Source of the DNA: an uncultured Bacteroidota bacterium
GTDB taxonomy: Bacteria > Bacteroidota > Bacteroidia > Chitinophagales > Chitinophagaceae
Length of the DNA: 64,000 nucleotides
Direction of reading: 5' to 3'
NCBI GenBank assembly: GCA_903839875.1
Contig: CAIMDZ010000113.1
Location: 1-64,000 of the forward strand
In this document: positions 18,026 to 26,334 of the stretch, in pieces
Layout: each line of letters opens with the position of its first letter
Position numbering within the stretch: position 1 is the stretch's first letter
Translations under genes and position numbers: made by a program
The notes under the pieces: model-generated
What the model was told of the DNA's origin: nothing
The model's database searches: none
The model's input: the letters and a program-made list of their open reading frames with translations, nothing else

Positions 18026-18060
18026 TGTCAACTGCAAATTGCCAACTGCAAACTGCCAAC
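18026..18060 (-). repeat. 7-base tandem repeat (5 units) directly after the rpmB stop
   Basis: On the minus strand five 7-base units (GTTGGCA, GTTTGCA, GTTGGCA, ATTTGCA, GTTGACA) start at the base following the rpmB TAA and run toward rpmG. Same stop-anchored arrangement as the 8-base repeats elsewhere, but a different unit. Confidence 0.8.
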
Positions 18061-18297
18061 TTAAACAGTTATTCCCCTGGCACGCAGCGCATTCACTGTA
18101 GTTAGCAGCCCGTTCTTATTAATAGTACGGATAGCATCGGTGCTTAATTTCAAAGTGATCCAACGGTCTTCTTCAGCAAGGAAAAAGCGTTTGGTCTGCA
18201 GATTAGGCAGAAAACGACGCAATTTTTTCTTGTTGGAGAATGACACCTTGTGGCCAACTACTGGTTTCCTTCCTGTTACCTGACAAACGCGAGCCAT
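18061..18297 (-). CDS. rpmB: Large ribosomal subunit protein bL28
   Basis: A 78-residue bL28 with the family start MARVCQVTGRKPVVGHKVSFSN, central KRFFLAEEDRWITLKLST and C-terminal TINKNGLLTTV. Only one cysteine of the zinc-binding form remains, so it is the zinc-independent type, matching the bL33 downstream. It is first in its operon and has a well-formed promoter 24-54 bases upstream. Confidence 0.96.
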   Translation of the reverse strand: MARVCQVTGRKPVVGHKVSFSNKKKLRRFLPNLQTKRFFLAEEDRWITLKLSTDAIRTINKNGLLTTVNALRARGITV

Positions 18298-18320
18298 GAT
18301 TTAGATTTTTTTTGGGATTG

Positions 18321-18351
18321 CAAAGGTCTTGATTTTTTATTGAATAGCAAA
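18321..18351 (-). promoter_or_regulatory. rpmB operon promoter
   Basis: Minus strand TTTG (18351-18348), 19 bases, then GACCTTTG (18328-18321): the Bacteroidota promoter with one change in the first base of the downstream box. Predicted start near 18315 leaves a leader of about 18 bases. Confidence 0.6.
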
Positions 18352-18389
18352 ATATTTCTGAAAAAATATTTACTCAGTGCTTCCTGTTG

Positions 18390-19133
18390 TTAAAACGGCT
18401 TCAATTTACCTTTTATTAGCTTTATCTTTAACTTATTCAGGTCATCAGTACCCTTTATGTCTATCCGCTTTATTTCAAAAAGGTCACGCGGAGGTATTGC
18501 ACTTACCTGGTTTCCTATCCGGAAGGCGGCTTTAAAACCCGAATCAGCCATAATCTTCTTAATGGCAGTTGAATTTTTGCCGGGCCTTTTCCCATAAGGA
18601 TAAGCCCATACCTTGTAATAGGACAGTCCGCCAGTATCAAATGCCTTTACAGCATTGCGCAGAACAGCTCCATTTTCCTGCAGGGTCAACCTGCTCATAT
18701 CTTCATGAACATATCCATGAATCCCTAACTGAACGACGGCAGGATCGAGCGAATGCAATTCAGGCAGGGTCATTTTTTGCAAAACCCCCTTTTCATTTTC
18801 TTCACCAGCGCCGTCAATCATATTGCCGGTAATGAAAAAGGTAGCCTGCCAGCCAAACTCTTTCAAAAGCGGATAAGCATACTCCAGGTTATTCCGGTAG
18901 CCATCGTCAAAGGTTATCAGTATGGCTTTTTGGGGTTGCTTGCTTTTGCCGTTAATAATATCAAGGTATTCAGGTAGCGATAGCGTATGGTAACCGTCCT
19001 CTTTAAGGAATTGCCAATGGTCGCGCAAACGCTCAGGAGTAATAGTAAGATCGTCAGTCAGATCAGGCCAAACCCGGTGATACATAAGTACCGGAATTCC
19101 TTTCCGACGGGGAATTAACCAGTTAAGGTTCAT
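18390..19133 (-). CDS. Polysaccharide deacetylase family protein
   Basis: NodB-homology carbohydrate esterase (CE4) of 247 residues. Motif 1 ILITFDDGYRNN gives the catalytic aspartate and metal aspartate; motif 2 appears as LGIHGYVHEDMS (HxxxH metal histidines); motif 3 is WAYPYGKR. The N-terminal VLMYHRV and MxxPEL segments are typical of deacetylases acting on peptidoglycan or poly-N-acetylglucosamine. No signal peptide is visible, so a cytoplasmic or atypically exported protein is possible; the substrate is unknown. Monocistronic by context. Confidence 0.88.
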   Translation of the reverse strand: MNLNWLIPRRKGIPVLMYHRVWPDLTDDLTITPERLRDHWQFLKEDGYHTLSLPEYLDIINGKSKQPQKAILITFDDGYRNNLEYAYPLLKEFGWQATFFITGNMIDGAGEENEKGVLQKMTLPELHSLDPAVVQLGIHGYVHEDMSRLTLQENGAVLRNAVKAFDTGGLSYYKVWAYPYGKRPGKNSTAIKKIMADSGFKAAFRIGNQVSAIPPRDLFEIKRIDIKGTDDLNKLKIKLIKGKLKPF

Positions 19134-19301
19134 AAGAAAACTAAATTAAATGTCAAAGATAGGTAAATGTAAATTGGATGTTAAAGATAGGAAATTAAGG
19201 GAAATATAAATGAAGAAAAATTAAGTTAAATAAACTTCTTATGTATCAGGGTATATATGCCTGGTTGTCAACTCTTCAGGAAACAAAGTGCTTATAATAT
19301 T

Positions 19302-19436
19302 TTATTTCAAAGGTTTAATGGCAAATGGCTTTTCTCCGTTTTTGCAGAGTTCCCGGTCGGCCAGTAACTCATCTTTGCGGATATCTATCCAGGCTGTCAA
19401 AGCTAGTAAAAGTTGGATAATGACCTTCATGGTCAT
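19302..19436 (-). pseudogene. DUF4160 C-terminal fragment
   Basis: A 44-codon reading on the minus strand (ALTAWIDIRKDELLADREL then CKNGEKPFAIKPLK) closely matches the C-terminus of the DUF4160 domain and of the LamG-DUF4160 protein encoded at 20455-22191 (TAWIEIHKDELLADWEL). The N-terminal part of the domain is absent. It is therefore a decayed copy of the same 3' end, about 1 kb away and in the same orientation. The remaining 120 bases up to the next gene hold no feature I can name. Confidence 0.75.
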
Positions 19437-19498
19437 GAAAAGGCATTATTAATTCAATTATCAAATCATTAATGACCCTAATCATTACCCTGTTTGAC

Positions 19499-19525
19499 TT
19501 TGATCATTCCTTTTTGTTTTGATCA
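19499..19525. promoter_or_regulatory. Paired TTTGATCA motifs upstream of LamG gene
   Basis: TTTGATCA occurs at 19499-19506 and again at 19518-19525, 19 bases apart (about two helical turns), 31 bases before the ATG at 19556. Each holds the palindrome TGATCA. It may be a tandem regulator site; no regulator is identified. Confidence 0.3.
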
Positions 19526-19555
19526 ATGCTAATATTGAGGCAGAAAATCAATTTT

Positions 19556-20266
19556 ATGAAACACATCTTGTTAACCTTCTGTCTCCTGTTAGCCATTAGT
19601 TATATAAACGCACAAACCGTTTACACATACCAGTTCAATAATACCCTGCATACCAGCAATGGCGGGCCTGATCTGAAGGCAGTTTGTAATCCCACCTACT
19701 CACCCCATACATTTGCCAACCTGAAAGGAATTATTCACACAGTGTGCCATTATGACAAGTCCTGCGGATTTATGTTTACTGATACCGCAAACGTGCTTAG
19801 TTCCGGGGCCTATACAATTGAAATGTACTTTGCACCCGACATCACCAATGGCTATGCAAAACTAATAGACTACAAAAGTCTCACCGACGATAATGGCCTG
19901 TATGACAATAACACCGCATGTACCTTCCGTGGCCCTGGAACTGTATCTGGTGAATTTTTCAGCTCAGGCAAATATAGTTTTGTGACTATTACCAGGGACG
20001 GTAATTCGAAGGAGGTAAAAATGTATGTGGACGGTAAATTCGTAGATGGCTTCACAGATTCGGAACATGATTATGCTGTTTATGACGGCAGCAAAACAAT
20101 TCGTTTTTTCCAGGATGACACCTATTCAAATGGCACTGAATGCAGCTCAGGAAATATCGCCCTGCTAAAAATATACAACAGCCCTATTGATGAAAAAACA
20201 GCTATAGGACATTATGCAGCATTAAGAGACACAAGTTGGTTTAAGCCTGTGATGAAACATCCGTAG
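19556..20266 (+). CDS. Secreted LamG/concanavalin-like protein
   Basis: A 236-residue secreted protein. Signal peptide about 1-20 (ends INAQ). The rest is one beta-sandwich of the LamG/concanavalin A-like class: strands ending in TIEMYFAPDI, KYSFVTITRDGNSKEVKMYVDGKFVDGF and a closing GNIALLKIYNSPIDEKTA helix-turn segment. Such domains bind carbohydrates or cell-surface ligands. No C-terminal T9SS domain, so export by a different route or periplasmic location is likely. It is convergent with the LamG-DUF4160 gene. The ATG at 19556 precedes the signal peptide directly. Confidence 0.75.
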   Translation: MKHILLTFCLLLAISYINAQTVYTYQFNNTLHTSNGGPDLKAVCNPTYSPHTFANLKGIIHTVCHYDKSCGFMFTDTANVLSSGAYTIEMYFAPDITNGYAKLIDYKSLTDDNGLYDNNTACTFRGPGTVSGEFFSSGKYSFVTITRDGNSKEVKMYVDGKFVDGFTDSEHDYAVYDGSKTIRFFQDDTYSNGTECSSGNIALLKIYNSPIDEKTAIGHYAALRDTSWFKPVMKHP

Positions 20267-20271
20267 TGAGA

Positions 20272-20422
20272 ATGTCAAAATAATTCCTACGATATGGCGC
20301 AGTTATTTTTCTTTTTTTTAAGGCGTAAAATCTGCGAATACCAAGGTATTTAAAGACTTTTACAACGCCGAAAAAATGGAAAAGAACAAGTCAGATTGTA
20401 GGAATTATTTTGTCATCGTTCC
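20272..20422. mobile_element. MITE-like element, copy 1
   Basis: About 150 bases bounded by inverted repeats ATGTCAAAATAATTCCTAC (20272-20290) and its near-perfect complement (20398-20416), with no coding capacity. Its interior (GGCGCAGTTATTTTTC, AAGGCG, CTGCGAATA, TATTTAAAGA, AAAAAATGGAAAAGAACAAG) is shared in order with 61529-61685. The left end is partly eroded beside the LamG stop codon. Either a non-autonomous transposon or a dispersed structured repeat. Confidence 0.7.
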
Positions 20423-20454
20423 TTAGTTTACAGTCAGATACTATTTCCCTGAAA

Positions 20455-22191
20455 TCATTTCAATGGTTCAATGGCAAACGGTTTTTCCCGGTTTCTGCAT
20501 AGTTCCCAGTCTGCGAGCAATTCGTCTTTGTGGATCTCTATCCAGGCGGTTACCAGTTTTAATTGTTTGGGGGATAGAGCGCCGTCTATGACGCTCCCGT
20601 TGTTGATATTAATAGTTGCATTTTCCTTTTGATAGACAACGTTGACAATTGGAGTATTGAAGGCATCGGAAATATTGCCAATACGGATAATGATGCCATA
20701 GAACATCGAGACATTAGTATAGTTTGCGTCAATTTTAGGATACATATGTATGCGGGGATGTTCACCATCAGGTGGCTCGCCGGGCAAGTAGTGATCAAAG
20801 AACCGGGGTGTTGCTTCGTAAAGACCCTGAATTTCTCCGGGGGAAAGAGCGCGGTTCCAGATGGCTATATCATCTATTGACCCGGTAAAGCCATTTGTGC
20901 CTTTTGCGTTATTGCCGAATGTGAGGTAGCCTGACGATGGTCGCCGGTTTCCTATGGGGCCGCTGAATGAGTACACACCGTTATTGTAAACAGAAAATGT
21001 ATGCGCCTCCTGGTCAAACACCATATAAATATGGGTCCATTGATCTGGTGATATAACATCCGGCCCGCATGCCGATGGATTGTAGAATGGATAATTCTGT
21101 GCTGCCGGAACTCCGGCACTGCAAAGCGTGTGGTCACTGTAAAAATCATAGTTGCTTCTGTTTTCCGTAGTTCCGTCCATGTATTGCCATACCATTCTGC
21201 TTGCAGTTGCTGAACCAGTCTTTTTAAACCAGAATGAAGTGGAATAGTAACGCGACTCAGCCGGAGCATCATGCGCAGGCATTACAAGCTGAATCATGGA
21301 ACTGCCGTTGAATTTGTATGCGCTATTTGGGTTGCCAAACCGGTCTTCAGTCAGCACTGCTCCGGAAACCAGGCCGTTATTGCCATGCATGCTGCCGTCA
21401 ATTGCATTGCCGGAGAACGGATACCATGCTACAAGGCCCGATGTAACTGCCGGAGCGGCTACAATAATTTCCGGTGATGAAGGTGCCGGATTAAAAAGTG
21501 CCCTCACCTCGCTCTCGCTGAGCGCACGGTTGTATATTGCAATATCGTCCACGCTGCCCCGGAAGCCTTTCCAGTAATTATTCAGGCTCTTGCCGATTCG
21601 CGTTACGTATGGGTGTTCGTTAACGGGTGTTTCGTATTTTACGGTTTCTGTCTTTACTCCGTCTTTGTAGCATGTGCACTGGTTGCGCGATACAGTAAAC
21701 GCGACATGATGCCATTTATAGTCTGCAATGGTGGTGATGGTTTGTGCGCCGGCGCAGCCCTGTGGCGCACTGCACATGGTAGACAAATGGCAAGCGCCGC
21801 CAATTTCGTATATGGCCCATGTGTCGGCAAAGTGGCCTGCTCCATCCACCCTTGACATAATAGAAGGATTAGGATACTCTGTTTTTTCAACAGTCTTTAC
21901 CCAAAAAGAAATGGAAAAGGTGCGGTTATCAAACCTGGAACTATTAGGAAGCTCAATATAATCATTGATACCGTTGAAACTGTAAGCGCTGTTTGCGTTA
22001 CCGAATCTGTCCGTGGTTAATGTTGCGCCGGATACTGTGCCGTTGATCTTATGCCCGCTGTAGTCGTTGGCGTTGCCATTAAAAGGATACCATACTACCA
22101 ACCCCTTTTCAGGAAGATATTTTGGTATGTCCCTGGCAAAAGTAAGGAGGCTCGAAATGACGAATAAGAAAATAAAGGTCCGGGTTTTCAC
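20455..22191 (-). CDS. Secreted double-LamG protein fused to a DUF4160 domain
   Basis: A 578-residue exported protein: signal peptide (about 1-19), two LamG/concanavalin-like domains (about 28-235 and 250-465; each ends in DDIAIYNRALSESEV or DDIAIWNRALSPGEI), then, instead of a sorting domain, a DUF4160 domain (about 490-578: SMFYGIIIRIG, TININNGSVIDG, LVTAWIEIHKDELLADWEL, FAIEPLK). DUF4160 is normally a small separate cytoplasmic protein often beside DUF2442; its usual histidine cluster (HxxPHxH) is replaced here (AFNTPIVN). The join is in frame. A second copy of the DUF4160 end lies at 19302. LamG parts suggest surface binding; the fused tail has unknown effect. A 17-base palindrome sits 30 bases upstream. 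Confidence 0.8.
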   Translation of the reverse strand: MKTRTFIFLFVISSLLTFARDIPKYLPEKGLVVWYPFNGNANDYSGHKINGTVSGATLTTDRFGNANSAYSFNGINDYIELPNSSRFDNRTFSISFWVKTVEKTEYPNPSIMSRVDGAGHFADTWAIYEIGGACHLSTMCSAPQGCAGAQTITTIADYKWHHVAFTVSRNQCTCYKDGVKTETVKYETPVNEHPYVTRIGKSLNNYWKGFRGSVDDIAIYNRALSESEVRALFNPAPSSPEIIVAAPAVTSGLVAWYPFSGNAIDGSMHGNNGLVSGAVLTEDRFGNPNSAYKFNGSSMIQLVMPAHDAPAESRYYSTSFWFKKTGSATASRMVWQYMDGTTENRSNYDFYSDHTLCSAGVPAAQNYPFYNPSACGPDVISPDQWTHIYMVFDQEAHTFSVYNNGVYSFSGPIGNRRPSSGYLTFGNNAKGTNGFTGSIDDIAIWNRALSPGEIQGLYEATPRFFDHYLPGEPPDGEHPRIHMYPKIDANYTNVSMFYGIIIRIGNISDAFNTPIVNVVYQKENATININNGSVIDGALSPKQLKLVTAWIEIHKDELLADWELCRNREKPFAIEPLK

Positions 22192-22220
22192 ATTTATATT
22201 TTTAGGTAAAAAATTAGGGG

Positions 22221-22237
22221 GTACAAATTATTTGTAC
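22221..22237. promoter_or_regulatory. Palindrome upstream of the LamG-DUF4160 gene
   Basis: Perfect inverted repeat GTACAAAT, T, ATTTGTAC, centred about 38 bases before the start codon. Its position fits an operator or a promoter-overlapping site; the regulator is unknown. Confidence 0.4.
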
Positions 22238-22488
22238 TTTAAAATTAATCCACTTCTGATAATCAAGACGAATCTTTTGAATATTACCTTGGGCGGCAGC
22301 TAAAATTTAACTTTTCTGTTTGTTACAGTTTTCTTCTGATCTTCACTTGCAGGGTCTGATCGATCCGTTTGCCTGAGGCTGATTAAAATCATTGGAACTT
22401 TTGATTTATTAACGCAAACTTGCTTAGGTAATGATAGCTGCGTAAATGAAAAAAGTGGGATGGCCTGATTTTTAAAATGGTTATAAAC

Positions 22489-23064
22489 ATGAAATGGATA
22501 TTGAATTTTATATTGCTGATGCCTGCTTTAGTATTTGCCGGTAACGGTGCCGACAATACCTATACGGTTGCAAAAGATCATTCAATTACTATTCATGGCA
22601 CATCCAATCTTCACGACTGGACAGAAACAGCCGGAATTGTAACCGGAAATTTTAATATCACCTGGAATAACGATGGCACCTTCGACATAGATGCTGCCAG
22701 CTTAAAAATAGATGTACGTTCTATTAAAAGCGACCACAGTGCAATGGATAACAATACTTATGATGCATTGAAAGCTAATGAAAATCCTGAAATCCTGTTC
22801 ATACTCAGCACACCCGTCAAAAACATTCAGACAAAATCGGGCGAAACAACCATATTCATAAAAGGCAACCTTAGCATTGCCGGAGTAATGAAAAATGTTG
22901 GCCTTGCGGTAAAAGTACTGATACCTGCATACAGGCGATTAAAATTCGAAGGTTCGCAACTCATTAAGTTGTCGGATTACAATATAGACCCGCCCACTGC
23001 TCTTTTCGGGGCGCTGAAAACAGGAAATGAAATAAAGGTAGATTTCAAAATCGGCCTGCAATAA
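22489..23064 (+). CDS. YceI family periplasmic lipid-binding protein
   Basis: YceI-family beta-barrel of 191 residues. Signal peptide about 1-17 (ends VFAG). The mature part follows the family: DHSITIHGTSNLHDWTETAG, DAASLKIDVRSIKSDHSAMD, ENPEILFILS, GNLSIAGVMK, and a final VDFKIGL strand. YceI proteins bind isoprenoid-like lipids inside the barrel and are exported, often stress- or pH-responsive. An in-frame ATG lies 12 bases upstream (22477); MKW is chosen because it starts the signal peptide directly. No operon partner is evident. Confidence 0.88.
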   Translation: MKWILNFILLMPALVFAGNGADNTYTVAKDHSITIHGTSNLHDWTETAGIVTGNFNITWNNDGTFDIDAASLKIDVRSIKSDHSAMDNNTYDALKANENPEILFILSTPVKNIQTKSGETTIFIKGNLSIAGVMKNVGLAVKVLIPAYRRLKFEGSQLIKLSDYNIDPPTALFGALKTGNEIKVDFKIGLQ

Positions 23065-23220
23065 TTGGGCTGCACCAGATAATTTCCGTACCGCTTCGCG
23101 CGGGTATTGTGTGGCCGCTGTTTTTTGTGTAGTAACGTCCGCCATGTTCGTGTAAATAAGACATGCTAAAACCCGCAGTTATACAAATAAAGAACCCTGA
23201 AAATCCGTAAGGCGGTGCGC

Positions 23221-24819
23221 TTACCGCTTCACAAACTTCCGGACTTCTACGTTATTGATTTTAACAAAATAAATACCTGGCGGTAAATCACCAATTGCTA
23301 CCGGTATGCTTTCTGAATTGCAGGATTGATTATGTACTGTTTGCCCTAACAAATTTATGACGGTTATGTTCGTTATTTTTTCAGAGCAGGTAACCGTCAT
23401 TTCATTGGTAGCAGGATTCGGATAAATGTTTACAATAGCAGCACCGTCAATGTTGCTCGCATGCAACGGAAGGATTACAGACCCTAAAGTATCCTCGCAA
23501 TAATAAGTTATACTGCATGGTATGTACTCAGTCCACAGGCAGGTATGAGGGGTCGCAGTAACCGTGATGGGTGCCGCCGTAGGAGTAACCGTGCTTACAC
23601 TGAGTGGCAGGGGGGCAACCGCAACCGAATAACTGGTCTGAACACAGAGGCCATGGCCTGTTTCGTCTATTCTGTACATCACGGCATTGCTTGGATTGCT
23701 GGCATTATAAATTATCGTCGAATCGTGCCTGAGGTAAATTCCGCAAAGTGGCGGGCCTTCAGTGGTCCAGCCATGCGGGGTCACCATATTCGTTTCCACA
23801 TACGACCAAACCACATTGCCGGAACTATCAAACTTGGTAAACAGGTTGCGGGGCGCGGCATCTATGGGAGAAGAAAAAGTCTGGGCAACAACCACACCAC
23901 CATCAACCGTTCCGGTGACAACTTCCGCAGCTGATGATGTACCTCCCGCACCGGGGTACAAAACAGGATCAACAAGCGTTATTGTTTTTGCCCAGTAAAT
24001 GTGGCCTGTAACATCGGTGCATACCAGGTAGTCTGTGTTCATCACTGACTGTGTTCCGCTGATCCAGAAAAACCTGCTGCTGTCACGCTGCGAAACCGCC
24101 ATCTTGCCGCCCAGTAACACATTCGATGTGCTGCCGAAATCGTAGACAGGAGATGAATAGGCGGTACCGCTTTTATCAATCCTTGTCAGGGACGCAAGGC
24201 CCCAGTTGCCTATGGTGTTCTGACTGAACAGCAAGAAATTAATGCCGTCGGCAGAATAAATATCTGAAATGTTTTTGGTAGTACCGTTAAACACCTGCGC
24301 CCAGCTTACATTACCGGATGCGTCAATCCGTACAATCGGGTTATTACCAGGGCAGCCGCTTCCGGCAATAATAAATCCGCCATCATTGGTAGCTGCAGAA
24401 GCAAATGTGGTAAACACGCCTATTGTATTAAGCGCTTTCAGCTGCAGAAAATTGCCGTTCGCGTCAACCCTCAGAAATCCGATACTGGCCCCACCCATGC
24501 CATAAACAATAACTACCAGGTCACCGTTCGACATTTTCAATAGTTTTGAAATACCGAATGCTGTATCCAGCTTATATCCTTTCTCCCACACCGGAACGCC
24601 ATTCCCGTTGGTTTTGATAATTACCAGCAAATTCGTGTCGGTTCTTTCTCCGGCCATGTAGAACGTTTCATTACCGGCATAGATCATGTTTACCACGCCG
24701 ATATGGGATATACTTGCCGGCGGGTAATAACCATAAAAAGTGGAGTGTTGGGCAAAAGCCGGCGAACTAAACAAACAGAAAATAACGCCGATTACTGATA
24801 GAAATTTATACTTACTCAT
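23221..24819 (-). CDS. T9SS-sorted surface protein with beta-propeller-like repeats
   Basis: A 532-residue exported protein: signal peptide (about 1-23, ends AFAQ), a long repeat region with recurring (F/L)xRxDxxGN and KxNGNGxPVWEKG blades typical of SBBP/beta-propeller surface proteins, and a C-terminal type IX sorting domain (about 460-532: NIYPNPATNEMTV, IGDLPPGIYFVKINN, KFVKR). It is expected to cross the outer membrane by T9SS and be cell-attached or released. It is paralogous in layout to the protein encoded at 42354-44006. The ligand is unknown. Confidence 0.88.
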   Translation of the reverse strand: MSKYKFLSVIGVIFCLFSSPAFAQHSTFYGYYPPASISHIGVVNMIYAGNETFYMAGERTDTNLLVIIKTNGNGVPVWEKGYKLDTAFGISKLLKMSNGDLVVIVYGMGGASIGFLRVDANGNFLQLKALNTIGVFTTFASAATNDGGFIIAGSGCPGNNPIVRIDASGNVSWAQVFNGTTKNISDIYSADGINFLLFSQNTIGNWGLASLTRIDKSGTAYSSPVYDFGSTSNVLLGGKMAVSQRDSSRFFWISGTQSVMNTDYLVCTDVTGHIYWAKTITLVDPVLYPGAGGTSSAAEVVTGTVDGGVVVAQTFSSPIDAAPRNLFTKFDSSGNVVWSYVETNMVTPHGWTTEGPPLCGIYLRHDSTIIYNASNPSNAVMYRIDETGHGLCVQTSYSVAVAPLPLSVSTVTPTAAPITVTATPHTCLWTEYIPCSITYYCEDTLGSVILPLHASNIDGAAIVNIYPNPATNEMTVTCSEKITNITVINLLGQTVHNQSCNSESIPVAIGDLPPGIYFVKINNVEVRKFVKR

Positions 24820-25082
24820 ACTATTTTTTTATAGGGTGGATATATTTAGTTCATAAAGTTAGCAACTAATTTATAGCATTTGAATTTATTTTTTAATGAT
24901 TAACCGGCAGTTAAATGTGGAGTGCTGGCAGATTTACCATCACAATTACAACTAGAAGTTGGATACAGAAAATCCCGGTCAACGCGTCAATAACACAGCG
25001 TGAGCACATGGATATTGCCGAAAAAAAACCACCTCCACCTCATTTTTTCTGATCGCCCCTGACGCAGTGTCGGGGTAAATAT
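24820..25082. other. Intergenic stretch without a recognised gene
   Basis: Upstream of the T9SS gene. I see no coding potential, no palindrome and no clear promoter box; the copy B dispersed repeat follows at 25083. Confidence 0.5.
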
Positions 25083-25200
25083 GTGCATTACAATAGGGGT
25101 TTGCGAGCTTAAAAACGTAAGCTGGGCACTATATAAATGACAATAAATTGCGCCTTTGCGTGAAAAATGTTTTGCACAAATCTATGCTGCATGAAGTATT
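25083..25200 (+). repeat. Dispersed 120-base intergenic repeat, copy B
   Basis: Partner of 17399-17517 in the same orientation. Conserved blocks are GGGGTTTGCGAGCTT, TTGCGCCTTTGCGTGAAA and ATCTATGC. It carries no open frame of note, so it may be a structured repeat or decayed element. Confidence 0.65.
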
Positions 25201-25268
25201 ATTGCAGTATCGGAATTACGAGCTTAGTCCGTAATTATGACCCTGCATTTTTCAGAGGAGCGTATCTC

Positions 25269-25397
25269 CTAGATATTCTTCTTTTTAAACTTATACACTA
25301 TAATTGCAACCTTTGCAACGAACAATAATAAAAGCGCTAGACAGGCTGTAGAAATAAGAAGATTTGCATTTTTTTCCAGACTAAGAAATGACTCCAT
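25269..25397 (-). CDS. Possible 42-residue single-span membrane peptide
   Basis: A short frame starting MESFLSLEKNANLL, with one hydrophobic span (about 14-34) and a basic KFKKKNI end. The topology is plausible for a small membrane protein, but there is no homolog I recognise and no clear promoter. A longer start at 25475 is unlikely. Weak call. Confidence 0.25.
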   Translation of the reverse strand: MESFLSLEKNANLLISTACLALLLLFVAKVAIIVYKFKKKNI

Positions 25398-25538
25398 TTG
25401 GATTTTGTATTGGTTAGCGCCGCAAAATTCCGACAAGAACAAACCATGGCGACTGATGAATATTTGCCGGATCACTGATTTTCATCAGCCGGCAGGAATT
25501 TGCTTTGATGATAACATCATTTTAAGGGCAAGAAAATA

Positions 25539-25556
25539 ATTTGATAAATGTCAAAT
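25539..25556. promoter_or_regulatory. FNR/HcpR-like site upstream of OMP gene 1
   Basis: ATTTGATAAATGTCAAAT, an inverted repeat (ATTTGA, 6, TCAAAT). The core TTGATAAATGTCAA resembles the CRP/FNR class (TTGAT or TTGAC half-sites). An identical 18-mer lies at 26950-26967 before the paralogous gene. Centre is about 67 bases before the ATG at 25615. Confidence 0.5.
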
Positions 25557-25614
25557 GCCAGGGAAAAAAAGCTTTGTAAAATTGCATTCATATTCACTTA
25601 CTAAACGAACAACA

Positions 25615-26262
25615 ATGAAAAGAACAATTTTACACCTTGCATTATTGATGCAGTTTTCAATAACACTTACATTCAATTCGTACGGCCAGAACAAAACTGG
25701 CACTGGCCCATTCATCTACTCAGAGATAGGGGTTGCCACCGCTAAAATCCCAACCTTTAAAGTAACTGTCAACGCGATATTCAACAGAAATGATTTCATT
25801 TCCCTGGGTTACTACTATAATTGGCGCCCGGCCACACAACTCCCTGCCGATTTTGATCCTGGATTCGACTGGGGCCGAAAGAACGAGCTCCCGGTTAAAA
25901 CGTCATCTATGTGTGGTATCATGTACGGCAAAGTGATTTTCACCAAATCCCGTTTTGTTAGGTACGTCCTGAAAGGAGGTATTTCTATTGGTACCGTCAC
26001 CTTCCCATCCGGATTTAAGGAAGCAACGGTTACCCACAGTTGGGGCCTTTGGCGGGGAGACCATTGGTCATCAAACTACACGTGGTACGATGAAAAGAAA
26101 ATTGTGGCCGGACTGATAGTAAACCCAACCATAGAATTTCCATTGACACGGGGCCTGGGAATCAGCGCGGGGCTATACGGCAACCTGGTTCCGCTTGCTT
26201 CCACCGCTGGTATCGATGTAAGTATCATTTTCGGCAGGGTGCGTGGCAGGAAGCAGAAATAA
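25615..26262 (+). CDS. Secreted outer-membrane-type protein, paralog 1
   Basis: A 215-residue protein with a signal peptide (about 1-24, ends SYGQ) and a beta-rich body typical of a small outer-membrane barrel or porin-like protein: GPFIYSEIGVATAKI, FISLGYYYNWRPATQLPADFDPG, VLKGGISIGT and a final GIDVSIIFGRVR strand. It is clearly paralogous to 27190-27879 (GPFIYAEMGGG, ATNLPADFKP, ILRGGLSFGT). The longer start at 25555 lies inside the upstream FNR-like region; the ATG at 25615 begins the signal peptide. Function unknown. Confidence 0.7.
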   Translation: MKRTILHLALLMQFSITLTFNSYGQNKTGTGPFIYSEIGVATAKIPTFKVTVNAIFNRNDFISLGYYYNWRPATQLPADFDPGFDWGRKNELPVKTSSMCGIMYGKVIFTKSRFVRYVLKGGISIGTVTFPSGFKEATVTHSWGLWRGDHWSSNYTWYDEKKIVAGLIVNPTIEFPLTRGLGISAGLYGNLVPLASTAGIDVSIIFGRVRGRKQK

Positions 26263-26334
26263 TTCGAAAAATAATAGTCAGTTGGTTTAACTCCATGTTA
26301 GACGTATATACTAACAACAACAACAAACAATTTT

